Source of the DNA: Panagrolaimus kolymaensis
Lineage: Eukaryota; Nematoda; Chromadorea; Rhabditida; Panagrolaimidae
DNA: 64,000 nt
NCBI GenBank assembly: GCA_028622995.1
Contig: JAJQJQ010000011.1
Coordinates: 2,232,001 to 2,296,000, forward strand
Direction: 5' to 3'
A program made the translations under genes and the position numbers. The notes below the pieces were generated by a model that was not told the origin of the DNA, made no database searches, and worked only from the letters and a program-made list of their open reading frames with translations. The stretch's first letter is position 1. Each line of letters begins with the position of its first letter. Below are positions 34,483 to 48,400 of this stretch, piece by piece.

Positions 34483-37400
34483 ACAAAAAAATTTGGAATT
34501 TAGTTTTTTTGCATTTTTTTAAATAAAAAAAAGTATGTCTTCTCATTTTTGTATTTTAAATAAAAGCAAAAGAGTAATACGTTACATACTTTTGAAAGCT
34601 GATTTTGTAGCAATTTTTGGGTTAAAAAATACTAATAACAAATTTTAATAAATTCCTTTTAAGTCAGGTTTAATAAAAAAGTAATTACACTTATTTTCTC
34701 TTTTTTTTCTACATTGTAAAAAATGTATAAATTTTTTATAAACGGATGATTTCGAAATTTTTTCACAAAGTGAATGAGATACATCTGTCTTGACTGGTTC
34801 GAATGGCTATAACATCCATCCATCTGCCGATGTGCAATGAAAGTCGAAAGAAAGAAAATTAAAAAAGCTATAAAACATTAGCTCTTTGTGATGGTCATTT
34901 TTGAGTTAGATCTGAAAATAATTCAGTTTTTGAGATTTCCAAATCAAAAGGTTTTTACAGAATATTTTATTCTGCTGAAGTTGGCTTTAAAAATAATTTG
35001 TTTTGCGTTGTTTTTTAGCATTCGAAAGCTTTCAAAATACAAACAACAACAACAATACTTTATTTTTTTATTTGTTTTGTCACTTGTTTGATAGACACAT
35101 AAAATTTTTGAAATACCTAAAACATTTATTAGCCATTACCGTTATCTTCGATATCACAACTCTTGGGGCCGCCTTTTTCTTATAAAACTGTTTCGTAATT
35201 TTTTTTCAGAGAGTCTCTGAAATTCAGACTACAGTTTCTTCTTTCAAATAAGTTTTTTTGTATTCATTTTATTTATTGTTCTCGTTTTTCTTTGACTACG
35301 TTTATTGCATAATTTTATTAAAGTTTCATTGTTGAAATTTTCAAAAATAAAGAGAAGGAAAAAAACAGACATCATGAAACAACAAATTACGTTGAGTTTT
35401 TGAAATAACTTTTTTTATTTTTTTATTTTAAGCTTCCTTTTTTTGTGTCAACTACAATATGTTTTTAAACTTGATCTGATAAAACTACTAATGTCTCGGT
35501 TTTCTATATAAAAAAGATTGATTCAAAGGTGCTTTTTTGAGAATTGAAAGACTTAAACCTTTTTTTAAACGGCATTTTTTTTTTGATTTAGACACGGCTC
35601 TTTTTTTGAAAGAAAAATGACGAAATAAATGTTTGGACTATATTCTTCACATTGGCATCATTCAGGGCCGCATAAAGAAGGCTGCACGAGAAAAAACATG
35701 GGAGATGAAACAACTGAAGGGAGAGCCTCACCAAACGATGGCAATAAACAGCAACAAAAAAATATACATCTCTTTCGTCACTCTCCTTCCAAAACAACCC
35801 TTTTTCTCTTCAGCAATAGTAATCCGATGAGTGTCTTTCCTCTTCGTCGCCGGCTTCGTCGTCCAAAGACTGCAAAATCGCGTCATTTTTTTTGCTCCCC
35901 TTTTTTTCTTTTGCTTATGGCCATTTGTGGATTTTTTCTTGCCTCCCGTCTTTTTTTTTTCAATGATGATTTCCTTGAGAAGTTTTTTTTGCTTTCAAGA
36001 AAAAGAAAGTTTTGTTTATGTCTTTTAAATAAATTGTCGCGGCCGCTACTGCTGAATTCTTTTTTTTGTTGTTGAACCCTTTTAAGCTCTTCGCTTTTTT
36101 TCTTTTCTTTTTTTCCTGAACCAAGTCTTCCCATTTTTTAGATGTTTGCTTGTTGAAGTTTTAAACACCTTTAGCAACGACGACGGCTTTTTGATGTCAT
36201 TATTTTTATTCTATTTTTTTAAAGCCATACGTGTGAATTCCTTTGAGACTTTTATGACCAAATTACGAATATTTCAAATACAAATTTTTATAATATATTT
36301 ATTATTTTAAATTAATTATATTGGTCTATAGTGAATTCATCAACCATAAGTTTTAGTAGAATATAATTAAAATATTTTCTTCATAAATTTTGATACCTGA
36401 TTTTATTATCGCGAATGTTGATTATCCTTCCTTTTTAGTTATTTACCCGCCATTAATATTTTTTGTTTTTAGACCAATTTTTATTTTAAAGCTCAAAAGT
36501 TAATGTTCACTTACTCTAACTTTTCCTACAAACTTTAAAGTGTAAAAATCTTAAAAATAGACCACCACATTTTTTCTTTCATTTTTTACTTCCTCTAAGA
36601 AATTTATGAATGCTTCTTTCAAACAAATAACAAAAAAGCACTTTTATTTAAATATGCATACAAATAATATTTTTTGGCTTTGAAACTTTAACGACTTTAA
36701 AATTGTTTTTTTTAAACGTAGCACTTTTACGAGCTACGTTGGAATTTGTAAATTTTTTGCAAAAATTAAATTTTAAAATAAACACCCCTTTAGTAATTTT
36801 AATACCATACTTAAATAGTAGTATTTTTTTCGGGGTTTATATAATTTGGAAACGTAGTTTTGCAAGATTGTAAAACCAGGAATTTTTAATTTTTTTGCTG
36901 AAATTTTTAAACGCTAAAGTGCGAGAATCAGGAACAAGAAAGTCGTTTAGGCCGGATTATCTTTGTGTAAAATTTTATAATAAATTTATAATTTTAAAAA
37001 TTGAACCAATTTTTGCGTATTTTTATTTAAAGAGCACAAAAAAAGAACTTATTTGGCTGCCATAATTTTCCTCAAGCAAGAAAATTAAGAATAAGAATAA
37101 GCGAGAAAAGGCAAAAGCTTATCCATTGATTATAAGAAAATTAACTTGTAGCAAGAAGGATGTTTACAAATTTTTTTTAAAGCCCTGAAGAATTTTCATA
37201 TGCCAAAAAAATTATGATGCAACCTCGTTCATTTATATAAATTTTAAGTTTAGAACACATACACCAAATTTTCTGTTCATTTTTTATAGATTAAACTTTT
37301 GAACAAAGTTTTTGTGCTTGTTTCGTACCTATGAAATTATTTTATGATAAATTTGAGAAGTTTTTTTTATCTTTCTTCTTGGCTTTAAAAAAATGACGTT

Positions 37401-40400
37401 ATTTCACCTATATTTAAACGAAGGTCAAACACGAAAAATTTGAGTATTTTGTTTTATTTTTTGAGGCCTTTATGACAGAGTCAAATGTCGCTCATTCGTC
37501 TGAGACTTGAAGCAACTTACTAAAGACCAAAAAGATTAAACCTGCAAAGTTTTTTGATGCTTGAAATTTGATTCTTTATTGACACATTTTTCGCTATCCA
37601 TAGCTTTTTTTGAACTTAACTTTTTGATGGATGTCGATAGACGATTCTTTTTTTTTCATTCATAAAAACAATCGGCTCATTAATTTCTTAGAATGATTAA
37701 AAATAACTCTGTGGTTCATTTCAAGTATAAAAGAGTCGAAATTAGAAAAAATTGTCAAGGATTGGAATTCATTATCTTCAAATCCTTTTTTTTAAATATT
37801 AGCCTTTTTCTGGTCATTGTCAAGGCCATCTGCAAAGAGAGAGGGTAATCAATTTTTTAATTTTTTTTTGATTATTATCATTTCAAAATCGTCATCAAAA
37901 AATAAAAATAAGGAGTGAAATTTTAAAGCATACTACTATCATCTATCTATTTATCATCACCTTCAATCTTTACTCCATTTTTTTGCTATTCTTCGACCTT
38001 TAATGAATGGCGAAATCGAACCTCAATGATGTCAACTTTATTTGACTTTCTATTCTCTTCCCTCAATTTTGATCAACCTTTTTTCTATTTTAAATTTTTT
38101 TTTGAAATCATTTCCAATTTCATTTTCTTTCTTTCCATGTTTCAAATAAAAATGCATTTATATTTTCAACCCAAACCAAAAAAAACCAACCAACTGCCGC
38201 CGCCATCATCATCGGTCGATGTCGGCGGACCAGCTCCGATAAAAATGAAATAACCCTGATTTTTTTTCGAATAAAATAAGTGATGTCATTTTTTTTCTTT
38301 AGTTCTTTCATGTTTTTGCGTTTTGCCCCTGCCCTTTTTATTTTTCCAATCTTTTTTAAAATTGCACCCATTTGATTTTTTTCTTCTTCCTAGTTGAAAA
38401 ACAGAAATAAAAAGCTGTTTTTCTGTGGATCGACGGAAAAAAATATGTAGGTACTACGATGGAGGGAACAAAAGCCATCTCTTGGGTTTTTTGAAGTTGT
38501 TTTTTTATAGCTATAAACAAGATTGATTTATCGGTGGATACTCAAGGAATGTTGGTTGTTTGTTAGACGAGACGTGAGATCTGAATGAGTTGTTATTGAC
38601 ATGGGATGAATTGAAGGATTTTAAGAGTAAAGAATTTAATCAATCCATTCGTATTTCTGAGATTTCTCTTACTCCTGTATTATCTTTTCAATAACAGTTT
38701 TATCGTATTATATGTATTTCCTTTAATTTTCTCAATCTCTGTCCTTTTTAAAAAGCTTTATAAAAATCAATATTATTTTGTACAAAATTTTTCCATACAT
38801 CTTGCTTATTGATGATGACTATCCCATTTTCTATTTCCAGTTTATTTCATGTTTGATTGCTCAAATAAAGCACCGCAGTCATGGACTCAATTGCGGCTAA
38901 GCTTATAAGCAATATTTATCTTCTGAGGACTTATAAATTCTGATCGTCATAAATGCTTCACCCATTCCCCATTAATTTATAACCGATTATGAGTATTTGT
39001 AGCGTCGACGTAGTATAATAATAATAAAAGTACCCAGCTTATGACACCTTCTCCTTTTTCTATTCCCGAAGACAAGTACTTTGTTTATTTCTTATAAAAT
39101 ATCACTTTTGTTTTATATTATTTTTTGCAGACTTTTTTCCTTTTTTTAAAAACACTCGATGATGCTTTTTTTCTCAATGATATCATATTTTTTGGCTCTA
39201 TTTTTAAATGAAAAAAAAATCAAAAACGGAACAATTTTATCGTGTGTTTATATAAATTTAGACCATTATGTGTTTTGATTTTTTCAAACTACAAAACCAA
39301 AAAGATACTTATCATTCACAAAAAAATGAAAGCTTTCGTTTGATGAAAAAGTATCCCAATCGCGATATTTATTTTCCCCAATATTTGAGTTAACATCTCA
39401 TCGCTTCTCTTGTGAGGGATTTTTAAAAAACCACAAAGCCCTTTTGGTGTTTTAATTTTTTTAATCACTCGTTCAAAATCAATTTGATTGTTTTCGGGCT
39501 TTCTTTTTCCTTATTTTTTTGTTGCACGAATCAAACAAAAAAATCGATCGACACTCGTGTTTTTTTTCATTTACATTGATCGCACGTATGTATGTTTGTC
39601 GTCGTTGCTTGCTTTGTCAAAAAAAAAAACACTTTGGAAGGACGTTATGTTGTTGACGAAAGCAGAAAAATAAAGAAATCAAGCGAAGAAAAAAAAACTA
39701 CCACCAATGTTGTTGATTGGAAATGAAATAAAATATGTGAGGGAGAGAGAGGAAAAATGGGTTCTCTTCCTTTCCTTTTTCTTTGTAAGCTGTTGTTTCT
39801 ATAAATAGCTAAGAATTTATCATAAAATAAAGTTTGTTTATGCTTGTTTTGAATATGAAGGAAGAAATATTTTGAGAAAGATCAAAATACTGTTAACTAT
39901 AAATAACTAACTAACATTGATAGAATGAAAGTGATTCAGGTATAAATAGGGTATTTTGAGATGGTGAATAGACTAAAAAACTATAAATATTCTAATTTCG
40001 TAATGAGATCCGTGTAATACTCTTGTATCTTTGCGAATCTTTGAGTCTTGATTTGCGGCATCAAATAGAATGATAAAATCAACAAATTTTTTTATAATAA
40101 TTTTTTTATCAATATTCGCCAAGGCTGCTTTATTTTATGCTTTTTTATTTTTCAGCAATTATTTTGTGAAGCCACAAATGGAATCATTCTATTCCATTCC
40201 ATCTTCCCTCTTTTTATTTACCTTGATTAAAAAACGATAATGTCTTTTTGAGAAAGGATAAAAAATGGTTTTTCTTTATCCCTGAATTTTGTTCAGCCGT
40301 TCTTTCTAATCGCTTTTCACCGTTATTTAAAAACATTCCAATATAAAGATGATTTCATATTTTCCATTTATACAACAATAAACATGTTTGAATTTGATAC

Positions 40401-42430
40401 TTATTTGTATTAATTATGGCTAACACCTCACTGTTTTTGCAACAAAAAGAAAATCAGAACGACGTCACAAAATTGATCTTTTTTTTCTTATATTATTGTC
40501 TCTGTTTTTATTTTTAGCTAACTACAAAAAAATAATCACAAGAGTTTCAATTTTTTCTCGAACAATCAAAAATAAAGAGTTTTTGTTTTGACAATTGCTT
40601 TTTTTCGTTATCATTCAAGCTCTTGATTTTTTTTTGCTTGCTTTTGTTGTTAACTCACAATAAAAATGAGTTTTATTGTTTTCAATTAATTGATAAAAGA
40701 GCCTCACTTTTCCCCCATGATTTTCATGCATGTTTGATCTAATTGGTCTTGAATCTTTTTATATTTCTTATTGTTTTTAAGTAATGACCTATCTTATCAT
40801 GCTTTTAATTTTTTCTAGAAAGGAGTTGAATCAAACTTACTTACGTAAAGAAATTCCATTTTTTATCTACAAAAGTTTATGGTTAAAAACGACTCCCAAT
40901 TGTTTTCTCCTCGATCATTGTTGATTTGTTTTTCTATATATATTTTTTATTGATTTTAATGATAGAAAAAAAATAATGAAACTTTAAACTATGAAAGACT
41001 CAATATTTTTTTTGAAATTCTTTTCGGTTGTTTTTTTTTGCTCGCATTTTTCAAATATAAAAGCGTCGGTCGATTTTTCTGTTGATCGCTTGCTTGCTAT
41101 TTTTCTCCCATTTTCTTTCTCTTTATCGTGTTTGTGTTCTAAAAAGTGATGTCATAGTTTTTTTTTTTCGTCGATGCTCAGCAACAACCAACATAACATT
41201 CGTTTTGTTTTGTAATAACAAAAAAAGAAAAATATATATTTATACATACTTTTTTGTTGCTGGATTCTTTACAGTTTTCTCCTTTGCAACAAAAATAAAT
41301 AAAGAACTTTTTAAATTAATTTTCTCTGCGTTTTTTTTATTTGCTTGCAGAAAGGAAAATTAAGCGTCATCGTTCTGGCACCCGTGATTTGCAAAAAAGA
41401 GAGTGGGATGAAAATTTTTTGACTTTGATCATGTTTAATTTTCGACCTTTCCTATCTGGAGAAAGAAAGGCGTGGGTCGGTCGAAAACAATGTGACCGCG
41501 GCCATTGATGTTTCTTATTATTTTTTCAATTTAATTTTAATTTTTTTTTTGAAATTGATTAGAATTTTCTCGTTTTAATTTTTTGTTGAAAAACAATCAT
41601 GTATTTTTATGATTTTGAAAAAAATTAGTATTTCATTTCATCTTTGAGATGGGGGGTGACACAGTAAGAAAAAACCTTAAAGCAATCTCTTATTTTTTTT
41701 CAATGACTCTTCTTTTTTTTAAAGCTTTGATTTGTCATATTTTTTTCTTCAAAAGTCTTATTACATCTTGGTGATACAACCATGGAAACCTATTACTATG
41801 TATTTCGAAAAGAAGGCATAATAATGGTCACCAAATTTTTTTTCAATCTCATTTTCATTCATCTTTGATTCGTCATTCTTAAAAAAATTTGCTTAAAATT
41901 TCGAAATTCTTGCCTCAATTTTCATCACTTTTTCCTTCCTTTTTTAAATTTCGATGAGTTTACCTTTTTTAGCTGTTTTACCTCCTACAAAATTAGTTGT
42001 TTGTTATTTCAAAATTAAAAAAAACTTTGTGTGGTCATTCAAAAAAGCGCACACACGTTGTAAACAAATTTGAAGCGAATTAAAGGCTTTTTAATTGAGG
42101 GATATGACTTTCAAGAAAATATATAAATTTAAGAGGGTTTATCAAAAGGTTTATTTGTTAAATTTCAATACACCCTCAATTCACCTGACTGTATTTGAAA
42201 ATTGGCATGTTATTGTTGTGCCGATGCGTTATTTCATTAGCTTCCATAATCTTTAACTTTACTCGTGAAACCGCCTTTTGTCACATCTTTTAACTTTGCA
42301 TACTTATGATTCATATTTCAAGTTAATTTCAAATCATTCTTTTAGGTTCTTCACTTCTTTAACCATAATTTCTTTATCATCATTTTTCCATTATTATATA
42401 TTTAAATTAATTTTATTTTTATTTTATGTG
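34483..42430. other. 8-kb gene-free AT-rich region upstream of vhp-1
   Basis: Very long A/T runs and many Phe/Lys-rich chance ORFs. More GC-balanced islands lie at about 35630-36060, 38170-38250 and 41350-41510. These might be regulatory elements or non-coding first exons of the phosphatase gene, but no reading frame or splice pair supports a coding exon. Confidence 0.5.
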
Positions 42431-42437
42431 TTAACAG
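42431..42437 (+). promoter_or_regulatory. Acceptor just before the vhp-1 start
   Basis: TTAACAG ends 10 nt before the ATG at 42448. This fits spliced-leader addition or a non-coding upstream exon. Confidence 0.4.
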
Positions 42438-42447
42438 AATTTTACGA

Positions 42448-45400
42448 ATGTGTTCAACTTTATCATCACCTATTGAAATGCAACGTTTTTTATTTCAAAA
42501 TAATTCTAAATCTTCGCGATCGAATATCCTTTTTTCAACATCAAATTCAAGTTCAACTGATTCTGCTGTGAGCTCATCAAGCTCCATTTCTCCATCATCA
42601 TGTGATAGCATCACGGATTCAGATATGGGTTCACCCAATTCTGATTCAACATGCTCAGAATATTCTGAAATAAATCATGATGAATTAGCTAAATTAATTA
42701 AAAATTCACCAAGAAAATTATTGATTATGGATTGTCGGAATTTTGTTGATTACAATCATAGCCATGTTGCCTCAAGTATTAATACTCTATATTCAAAAAT
42801 TATGCGTAAACGATTAGTTGATAATAAAGTAAGTTCCTCTATTTCTCTTTGGGTTTTTATAGAAGGAGGTTTGTTTACCGTAACATTAGAGACTTTAACG
42901 TTAAATTTAAAAAGACTCTATGCATTATTAAATTAAAGATAAAAATTATTATTTTCGTGAGAAAGACCCTGAAAATTCTTGCAAAAATTTTTACATCTCT
43001 TAAAAAATTCATGGAAAAATAAAATTAAATATTTTCAAGTCATAAATTTAAAATTATTTACAACATTTTCATTTCATTTTTGAAGTCTTAAAAATTGCAC
43101 AAACTCATTATCATAAATTATAAATTCACCCCTCTTTTTTTATTTTAAAAACATCATAAAAAACTTACAATTTCTTTGAAACGTGATAAATTTGAGTGAA
43201 AAAAAAACTACTAATTTTCTTTCAAAAGACAAAGTTAAAATTTTATAGAAAGTACCCATAAATTAAATTCTTTGTACATAAAACTGCCAATTTTTTTGGG
43301 GTTGCTTGTATTTAACTTTCATACTTCAGCGTTATGTTTTTATTTTTTTAAAGAATTCTAAAAAAACTTTGTTTTTAAAAAGAATGATTCAGTTTAATTG
43401 AATTTATTTTTGAATTTATGTTTTATGTTTTTATTCAATGAGAAAAGATTAATAACATTTAATTTATAGCCTTTTTAGAGTAGTTTTCAAGAATAAATTA
43501 TGGCATGTCATAAATATCAAAAATAAAAAAAAATTTCATGCTTATTTAATGACTAATAATTGTGGGCTTAAAAAAAATTTCATAGTATAAAAAATTTTAT
43601 TCCTTTGTTTTTGAGTAAATCTTTGGAGAAGGCTACAAAAAAATGAAAGTGATACTTTGATCTCAGACTAAAAGTTAATGTAAGACGAATAAACAAAGGT
43701 TTAAAGCGTAGGCTCGAAGATTTCGAAGAGTAAAGATTATTTTGAGATCCCAGATGTTTCACCATTCAAATGTATTTTTAGCATTTAGAAAATTTTTATA
43801 AAGATATTTTTATCTTATTTTTTTGTGTTTTATTTTATCGAAAAGCCTCAATTTTAACAAAAGCTTCTAAACATATAAAAAAAATTACACATAAGTCACA
43901 TTTTTAATCTTTTCTTCTTTTTCGAAATTAGATAAATAAATGCAATGCACTTAAAAGAAACTGCGGAGGGCATCTGAATCAGCTACATCCTGTTATATCT
44001 TATTTCAATTCATTTTATGTGCCAACGAGTGCCATCCTTCCTGAAACCCTTCTTCTATATATTTTATCTTTTTTGGTTGCACTTAAAGCTAAAATTACTC
44101 ATAATTCATTTCCTTGCAAAAAATAAACCCATTTAAATTTTTTTAAATGAGATATAAAATAATTTCGAGTTGATGCTTTTTGCTAATCCGCTCTTCTTTG
44201 ATGCTTAAAAGATCTCTCTTTATTCCAAAGAATTATTAAAGTAAAAATAAAATGGTCCCTGCATTAATGGCAATTTCTAAAATAAAGTTAAAATATATTT
44301 TGCGTGGTTGCTTCAAATTACAACGGCTGCTTACTTTTCTTAAAGCTAAAATGAAAAAAGGAAACGTGCAAGGCTGAGTAATACTTTTCCCCTAATTTTT
44401 TACTTTCTAAAAATGGCAAAAAAATAATTAAGATTCTTTATTCTCATCTACCATTTTTTTGCTTTTTTCCATCTGAAAAAAAAATTAAGATTTTCGTCAT
44501 TTTGAATGGGGAAACGAAAAATGGATTTCCATAATATACTCTTTTTTTGTGTTTGCAATATTGAGATTAACTTTTTGATTACTACACTGTTTTTTTTGTT
44601 TGCAATAATCTCAATCAAAAGTCTGATAAAAGTCAAAAGGTCAGAATCCATGAGTAAAATGGGTATTAATAATGTTGGCTTATTATAAAGCAACAAAAAA
44701 AAACAGCAGTAAAGTAGCTGCTTCTCTTTGTTGTAAAAATTTTTGTAGCTCACCTTAAGGGAAATAATAAATTAGAAAAAAAAGACCGAAAGATTAAAAA
44801 GTAAGTAATAATAAATTCGATAAATGCACCTATGTTTATTGTTTAAAGTTTTTTTTAGTAAAAAAAGAAAAACAAGCAGCTTTCAGGCGACCAAAAATTG
44901 CAAGCGAAAAGAAAGTAATTAATTATGAAAAAGTTGGTTAGCAAATTTTATTTAAATTTGTTTATGAATTTTTTTGTGGTTTGGTTTTAAAAACTACAAG
45001 ATTTTTGATGTTTTTCTACGAAAATTGAGGGCATTAATTTTCTTAGAAAAAAGCATGACTAAAATGTTATTGAGCTGAAGAAAATAAAAACTTTAAAACA
45101 TTAAAAGTTTTCCAAGCATTTGTGTAATTAATTTTCTGAATCATCTAATGGAGAAAGAAATGTAAGCCATTCTTGACAAGGAAATTGTGTGTTAGTCTTT
45201 TTTTTCATTTGCTAAGCCTTTGTGTTGTTGCTAAAAATAAAACACAAAATACCTTAGACTTTTAAGATTTTTTTAAGATGCATTTATTATTCTTACGCCC
45301 GTTGTTTAAAATAATTTGCAGAAATGTGTTTCTTTAAAATAATATTTTTTTCATCTGTTTTAAAATTTGTACCATTCTTTATTTATTACGGTAGGAAAAA

Positions 45401-48400
45401 AAAGAGAGTAAAGTCCAGGAAAGCAATAAATTTGTGGGTGAAGCGGCACAAATAATACCCATTAGTTGAAGAGACTTACTCATATTCCCATTTTTCTTTT
45501 TTTCTCCATCTAATAAAACCACACATTAACTTACTCATTTTTTTCCTGCGTTTTTCAATAAAAAAATAATAATAAATTCTAGAATGGGGTTTATTTTATT
45601 TTTTTGTGATGATGAGTAATAAAATTGTGGGTTAATAATATCAGCTGTCAAGAAAAACTTTTTCCTTTCTGCAATTATTTTAATTTTTTTTATAACATTC
45701 CCTTGCTTTCCGCCATTTTTTAATGCTATGGTTTTAGTTTTCTTGCGCGTTAAAATTTAAGAAAAAATATAGTCATACCAGACAGCAACAGGCAGTGTTG
45801 CCTAGGACTTTTAAATACATTGGCATATTAATTAATCTGTATTAGCTGTTTTTTATAATCAATAGTCTCTCAGTAGACACAAATGAGTAACAAAATGTCG
45901 AAAATTGCGTGTTTTTAAATGAGTAAATAAAAAAGCCTTTGAACAAAAAATATTGAGTAATTTTTTTTAGTCACATTAAAAAAAAAGAACAGCAATGAAA
46001 GCAAATGCCTTTAAATTACAGTAATTTTGAGAAATTAAAAAACATTCCCGTTTTCACAAAAATTATTAATGCATGACAAAAAAATTTAAGATATGTTTTT
46101 TTTTTTAAACCAAAGCGTAGAATTAGGTGGCTGTATTTTGGATGTACATATTTCCTGTTCTGATTCAACATGCTCAGAATATTCTGAAATAAATCATGAT
46201 GAATTAGCTAAATTAATTAAAAATTCACCAAGAAAATTATTGATTATGGATTGTCGGAATTTTGTTGATTACAATCATAGCCATGTTGCCTCAAGTATTA
46301 ATACTCTATATTCAAAAATTATGCGTAAACGATTAGTTGATAATAAAGTAAGTTCCTCTATTTCTCTTTGGGTTTTTATAGAAGGAGGTTTGTTTACCGT
46401 AACATTAGAGACTTTAACGTTAAATTTAAAAAGACTCTATGCATTATTAAATTAAAGATAAAAATTATTATTTTCGTGAGAAAGACCCTGAAAATTCTTG
46501 CAAAAATTTTTACATCTCTTAAAAAATTCATGGAAAAATAAAATTAAATATTTTCAAGTCATAAATTTAAAATTATTTACAACATTTTCATTTCATTTTT
46601 GAAGTCTTAAAAATTGCACAAACTCATTATCATAAATTATAAATTCACCCCTCTTTTTTTATTTTAAAAACATCATAAAAAAACTTACAATTTCTTTGAA
46701 ACGTGATAAATTTGAGTGAAAAAAAAACTACTAATTTTCTTTCAAAAGACAAAGTTAAAATTTTATAGAAAGTACCCATAAATTAAATTCTTTGTACATA
46801 AAACTGCCAATTTTTTTGGGGTTGCTTGTATTTAACTTTCATACTTCAGCGTTATGTTTTTATTTTTTTAAAGAATTCTAAAAAAACTTTGTTTTTAAAA
46901 AGAATGATTCAGTTTAATTGAATTTATTTTTGAATTTATGTTTTATGTTTTTATTCAATGAGAAAAGATTAATAACATTTAATTTATAGCCTTTTTAGAG
47001 TAGTTTTCAAGAATAAATTATGGCATGTCATAAATATCAAAAATAAAAAAAAATTTCATGCTTATTTAATGACTAATAATTGTGGGCTTAAAAAAAATTT
47101 CATAGTATAAAAAATTTTATTCCTTTGTTTTTGAGTAAATCTTTGGAGAAGGCTACAAAAAAATGAAAGTGATACTTTGATCTCAGACTAAAAGTTAATG
47201 TAAGACGAATAAACAAAGGTTTAAAGCGTAGGCTCGAAGATTTCGAAGAGTAAAGATTATTTTGAGATCCCAGATGTTTCACCATTCAAATGTATTTTTA
47301 GCATTTAGAAAATTTTTATAAAGATATTTTTATCTTATTTTTTTGTGTTTTATTTTATCGAAAAGCCTCAATTTTAACAAAAGCTTCTAAACATATAAAA
47401 AAAATTACACATAAGTCACATTTTTAATCTTTTCTTCTTTTTCGAAATTAGATAAATAAATGCAATGCACTTAAAAGAAACTGCGGAGGGCATCTGAATC
47501 AGCTACATCCTGTTATATCTTATTTCAATTCATTTTATGTGCCAACGAGTGCCATCCTTCCTGAAACCCTTCTTCTATATATTTTATCTTTTTTGGTTGC
47601 ACTTAAAGCTAAAATTACTCATAATTCATTTCCTTGCAAAAAATAAACCCATTTAAATTTTTTTAAATGAGATATAAAATAATTTCGAGTTGATGCTTTT
47701 TGCTAATCCGCTCTTCTTTGATGCTTAAAAGATCTCTCTTTATTCCAAAGAATTATTAAAGTAAAAATAAAATGGTCCCTGCATTAATGGCAATTTCTAA
47801 AATAAAGTTAAAATATATTTTGCGTGGTTGCTTCAAATTACAACGGCTGCTTACTTTTCTTAAAGCTAAAATGAAAAAAGGAAACGTGCAAGGCTGAGTA
47901 ATACTTTTCCCCTAATTTTTTACTTTCTAAAAATGGCAAAAAAATAATTAAGATTCTTTATTCTCATCTACCATTTTTTTGCTTTTTTCCATCTGAAAAA
48001 AAAATTAAGATTTTCGTCATTTTGAATGGGGAAACGAAAAATGGATTTCCATAATATACTCTTTTTTTGTGTTTGCAATATTGAGATTAACTTTTTGATT
48101 ACTACACTGTTTTTTTTGTTTGCAATAATCTCAATCAAAAGTCTGATAAAAGTCAAAAGGTCAGAATCCATGAGTAAAATGGGTATTAATAATGTTGGCT
48201 TATTATAAAGCAACAAAAAAAAACAGCAGTAAAGTAGCTGCTTCTCTTTGTTGTAAAAATTTTTGTAGCTCACCTTAAGGGAAATAATAAATTAGAAAAA
48301 AAAGACCGAAAGATTAAAAAGTAAGTAATAATAAATTCGATAAATGCACCTATGTTTATTGTTTAAAGTTTTTTTTAGTAAAAAAAGAAAAACAAGCAGC

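Noticed and set aside
35629..36075. 148-codon ORF in a GC-balanced patch upstream of vhp-1
   Set aside because: Overlaps equally long ORFs in other frames and strands and has no domain. Possibly regulatory, not shown to be coding.
32112..36280. Shared 19-mer AAATTACGAATATTTCAAA at about 32112 and 36264
   Set aside because: The flanks do not align; a chance match is plausible in such AT-rich DNA.
43580..44753. Minus-strand ORFs duplicated in both 3.52-kb units
   Set aside because: Their apparent conservation is only the tandem duplication. Low-complexity translations without motifs.
45783..45815. CAGTGTTGCC-like transposon terminus
   Set aside because: Resembles an hAT end, but no inverted partner or target duplication was found nearby.
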